From Bacteroidia bacterium (GTDB taxonomy: Bacteria; Bacteroidota; Bacteroidia; B-17B0; Aurantibacillaceae): a stretch of 64,000 nucleotides of DNA. The position numbers and the translations under genes were made by a program. This document shows, in pieces, positions 63,268 through 64,000 of the stretch (the stretch's first letter is position 1; each line of letters begins with the position of its first letter). The notes beneath the pieces were generated by a model. That model ran no database searches and had not been told where the DNA came from. It saw only the letters and a list, made by a program, of their open reading frames with translations. The stretch spans positions 226,561-290,560 of the forward strand of contig BPGX01000003.1 in NCBI GenBank assembly GCA_026003255.1, written 5' to 3'.

Positions 63268-64000
63268 ATGACCACAAATGATATTCTAAAAGCACTTTCA
63301 AATGTTGAAGATCCGGATTTGAAAAAGGATATTGTCTCGCTTGGAATGGTAAAGGATTTGACGATTGAAGGTAACAAGGTTAAATTCAAATTGGAATTGA
63401 CTACTCCGGCCTGTCCACTAAAAGAAGTTCTAAAAAATGCCTGCATCAATGCCATCAAAGAGTTTGTCAACAAAGATGCAGAAATTGAAATTGAAGTAAC
63501 GGCTCGTGTCAGAAGCAACATTCAGAAAGAAAATAGTACGTTGAAAGATGTCAAACACATCATTGCTGTAGCGTCTGGAAAGGGTGGGGTAGGGAAAAGT
63601 ACTATTTCTGCCAACCTTGCTCTGGCTTTGCAACAAATGGGTGCAAAAGTTGGCTTGTTAGATGCGGATATCTATGGACCTTCTCAATCAATCATTTTTG
63701 GTGTTGAAGATGAAATGCCCGGTTCAGCAGAATTTGATGGACAACGAAAAATGGCACCAGTACATGCTTATGGAATAAAATTAAATTCCATTGGCTTTAT
63801 GGCAAAAGAAGACCAACCCATTGCACTCAGAGGACCAATGGTATCTAAAGCATTACAACAGTTGTTTTATGATACCGTTTGGGGAGAGTTAGATTATCTT
63901 ATTGTAGATTTACCGCCGGGTACAGGAGACATACAAATTACACTATGTGGTCAAATTCCATTAAGTGGTGCTATTGTAGTATGTACACCACAGAAGGTAG
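63268..64000 (+). CDS. Mrp/NBP35-type P-loop ATPase, cut by the window edge
   Basis: The 5' part of a cytoplasmic Fe-S carrier ATPase gene starts at ATG 63268 and runs off the right edge. Residues 1-90 form a MIP18-like domain (DPDLKKDIVSLGMVKDL, TTPACPLKEVLKNAC). The P-loop is VASGKGGVGKSTISANLALAL with the deviant Walker A, and LLDADIYGPSQSIIFG and VDLPPGTGDIQITL follow. It probably transfers iron-sulfur clusters and complements the SUF system. The CxxC metal site expected near the C-terminus is outside the window. Confidence 0.92.
   Translation, partial: MTTNDILKALSNVEDPDLKKDIVSLGMVKDLTIEGNKVKFKLELTTPACPLKEVLKNACINAIKEFVNKDAEIEIEVTARVRSNIQKENSTLKDVKHIIAVASGKGGVGKSTISANLALALQQMGAKVGLLDADIYGPSQSIIFGVEDEMPGSAEFDGQRKMAPVHAYGIKLNSIGFMAKEDQPIALRGPMVSKALQQLFYDTVWGELDYLIVDLPPGTGDIQITLCGQIPLSGAIVVCTPQKV

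Overview
The window looks like a chromosomal segment of a Bacteroidota bacterium, most likely of the Chitinophagales/Sphingobacteriia side. This rests on low GC; AT-rich leaders without Shine-Dalgarno sequences; promoters of the TTTG-N19/20-TAnnTTTG type; several secreted proteins with type IX secretion (T9SS) C-terminal sorting domains; a gliding-motility-type C-terminal domain; and Bacteroidota-restricted families (DUF4199, DUF4294, GH3-like, DUF4369-thioredoxin). The species cannot be named from the sequence alone. No rRNA, CRISPR array, prophage or intact insertion sequence is visible, and no gene-free stretch exceeds 300 bases once starts are corrected.

Layout. 1-4.7 kb: the end of a surface or envelope protein, a PAS-SpoIIE phosphatase, the ribosomal operon rpsF-rpsR-rplI and an amidohydrolase. 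4.8-8.6 kb: a large repetitive surface protein, rpsA and tRNA-Arg(CCG). 8.6-12.6 kb: a tight set of GH3-like protein, unknown exported protein, MarR regulator and arginase-fold protein with altered metal ligands, followed by a regularly spaced array of four palindromes. 12.7-16.3 kb: class A penicillin-binding protein, RluB-type pseudouridine synthase and thioredoxin. 16.4-23.9 kb: an accessory block with clearly higher GC over much of its length. It has three exported proteins with T9SS tails (two with Asp-box sialidase-like repeats), small membrane proteins, a TSUP transporter, and what may be the left end of a dead IS256-like element.

23.9-31.5 kb: MFS transporter, small cysteine-rich lipoprotein and a complete seven-gene SUF iron-sulfur operon (sufA-B-C-D-S-E-T) with a perfect palindrome on its promoter. 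31.6-36.5 kb: a TonB-dependent receptor, a receiver-less OmpR/PhoB-type DNA-binding protein overlapping it by one base, and a T9SS-exported protein. This group is preceded by a Pho-box-like ladder of 11-bp repeats and is the best candidate in the window for an undescribed, self-regulated uptake module. 36.6-44.5 kb: pth, a nine-PKD gliding-type surface protein, two glycosyltransferases and a CCG iron-sulfur protein. 44.6-50.4 kb: S41 protease, methyltransferase, OsmC, small envelope proteins, a mono-haem lipoprotein and an M20 hydrolase.

50.6-58.7 kb: TlpA-type thioredoxins, lysC-lysA for lysine/diaminopimelate synthesis, and a LytTR regulator with PAP2 phosphatase and large membrane-protein genes. 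58.8-64 kb: metG, rpmH, kup and the start of an Mrp-type ATPase cut by the window edge.

Functional threads. The SUF operon and the Mrp ATPase both serve iron-sulfur biogenesis. The T9SS cargo genes, PKD protein and TonB receptor form the cell-surface programme. Most remaining genes are housekeeping.
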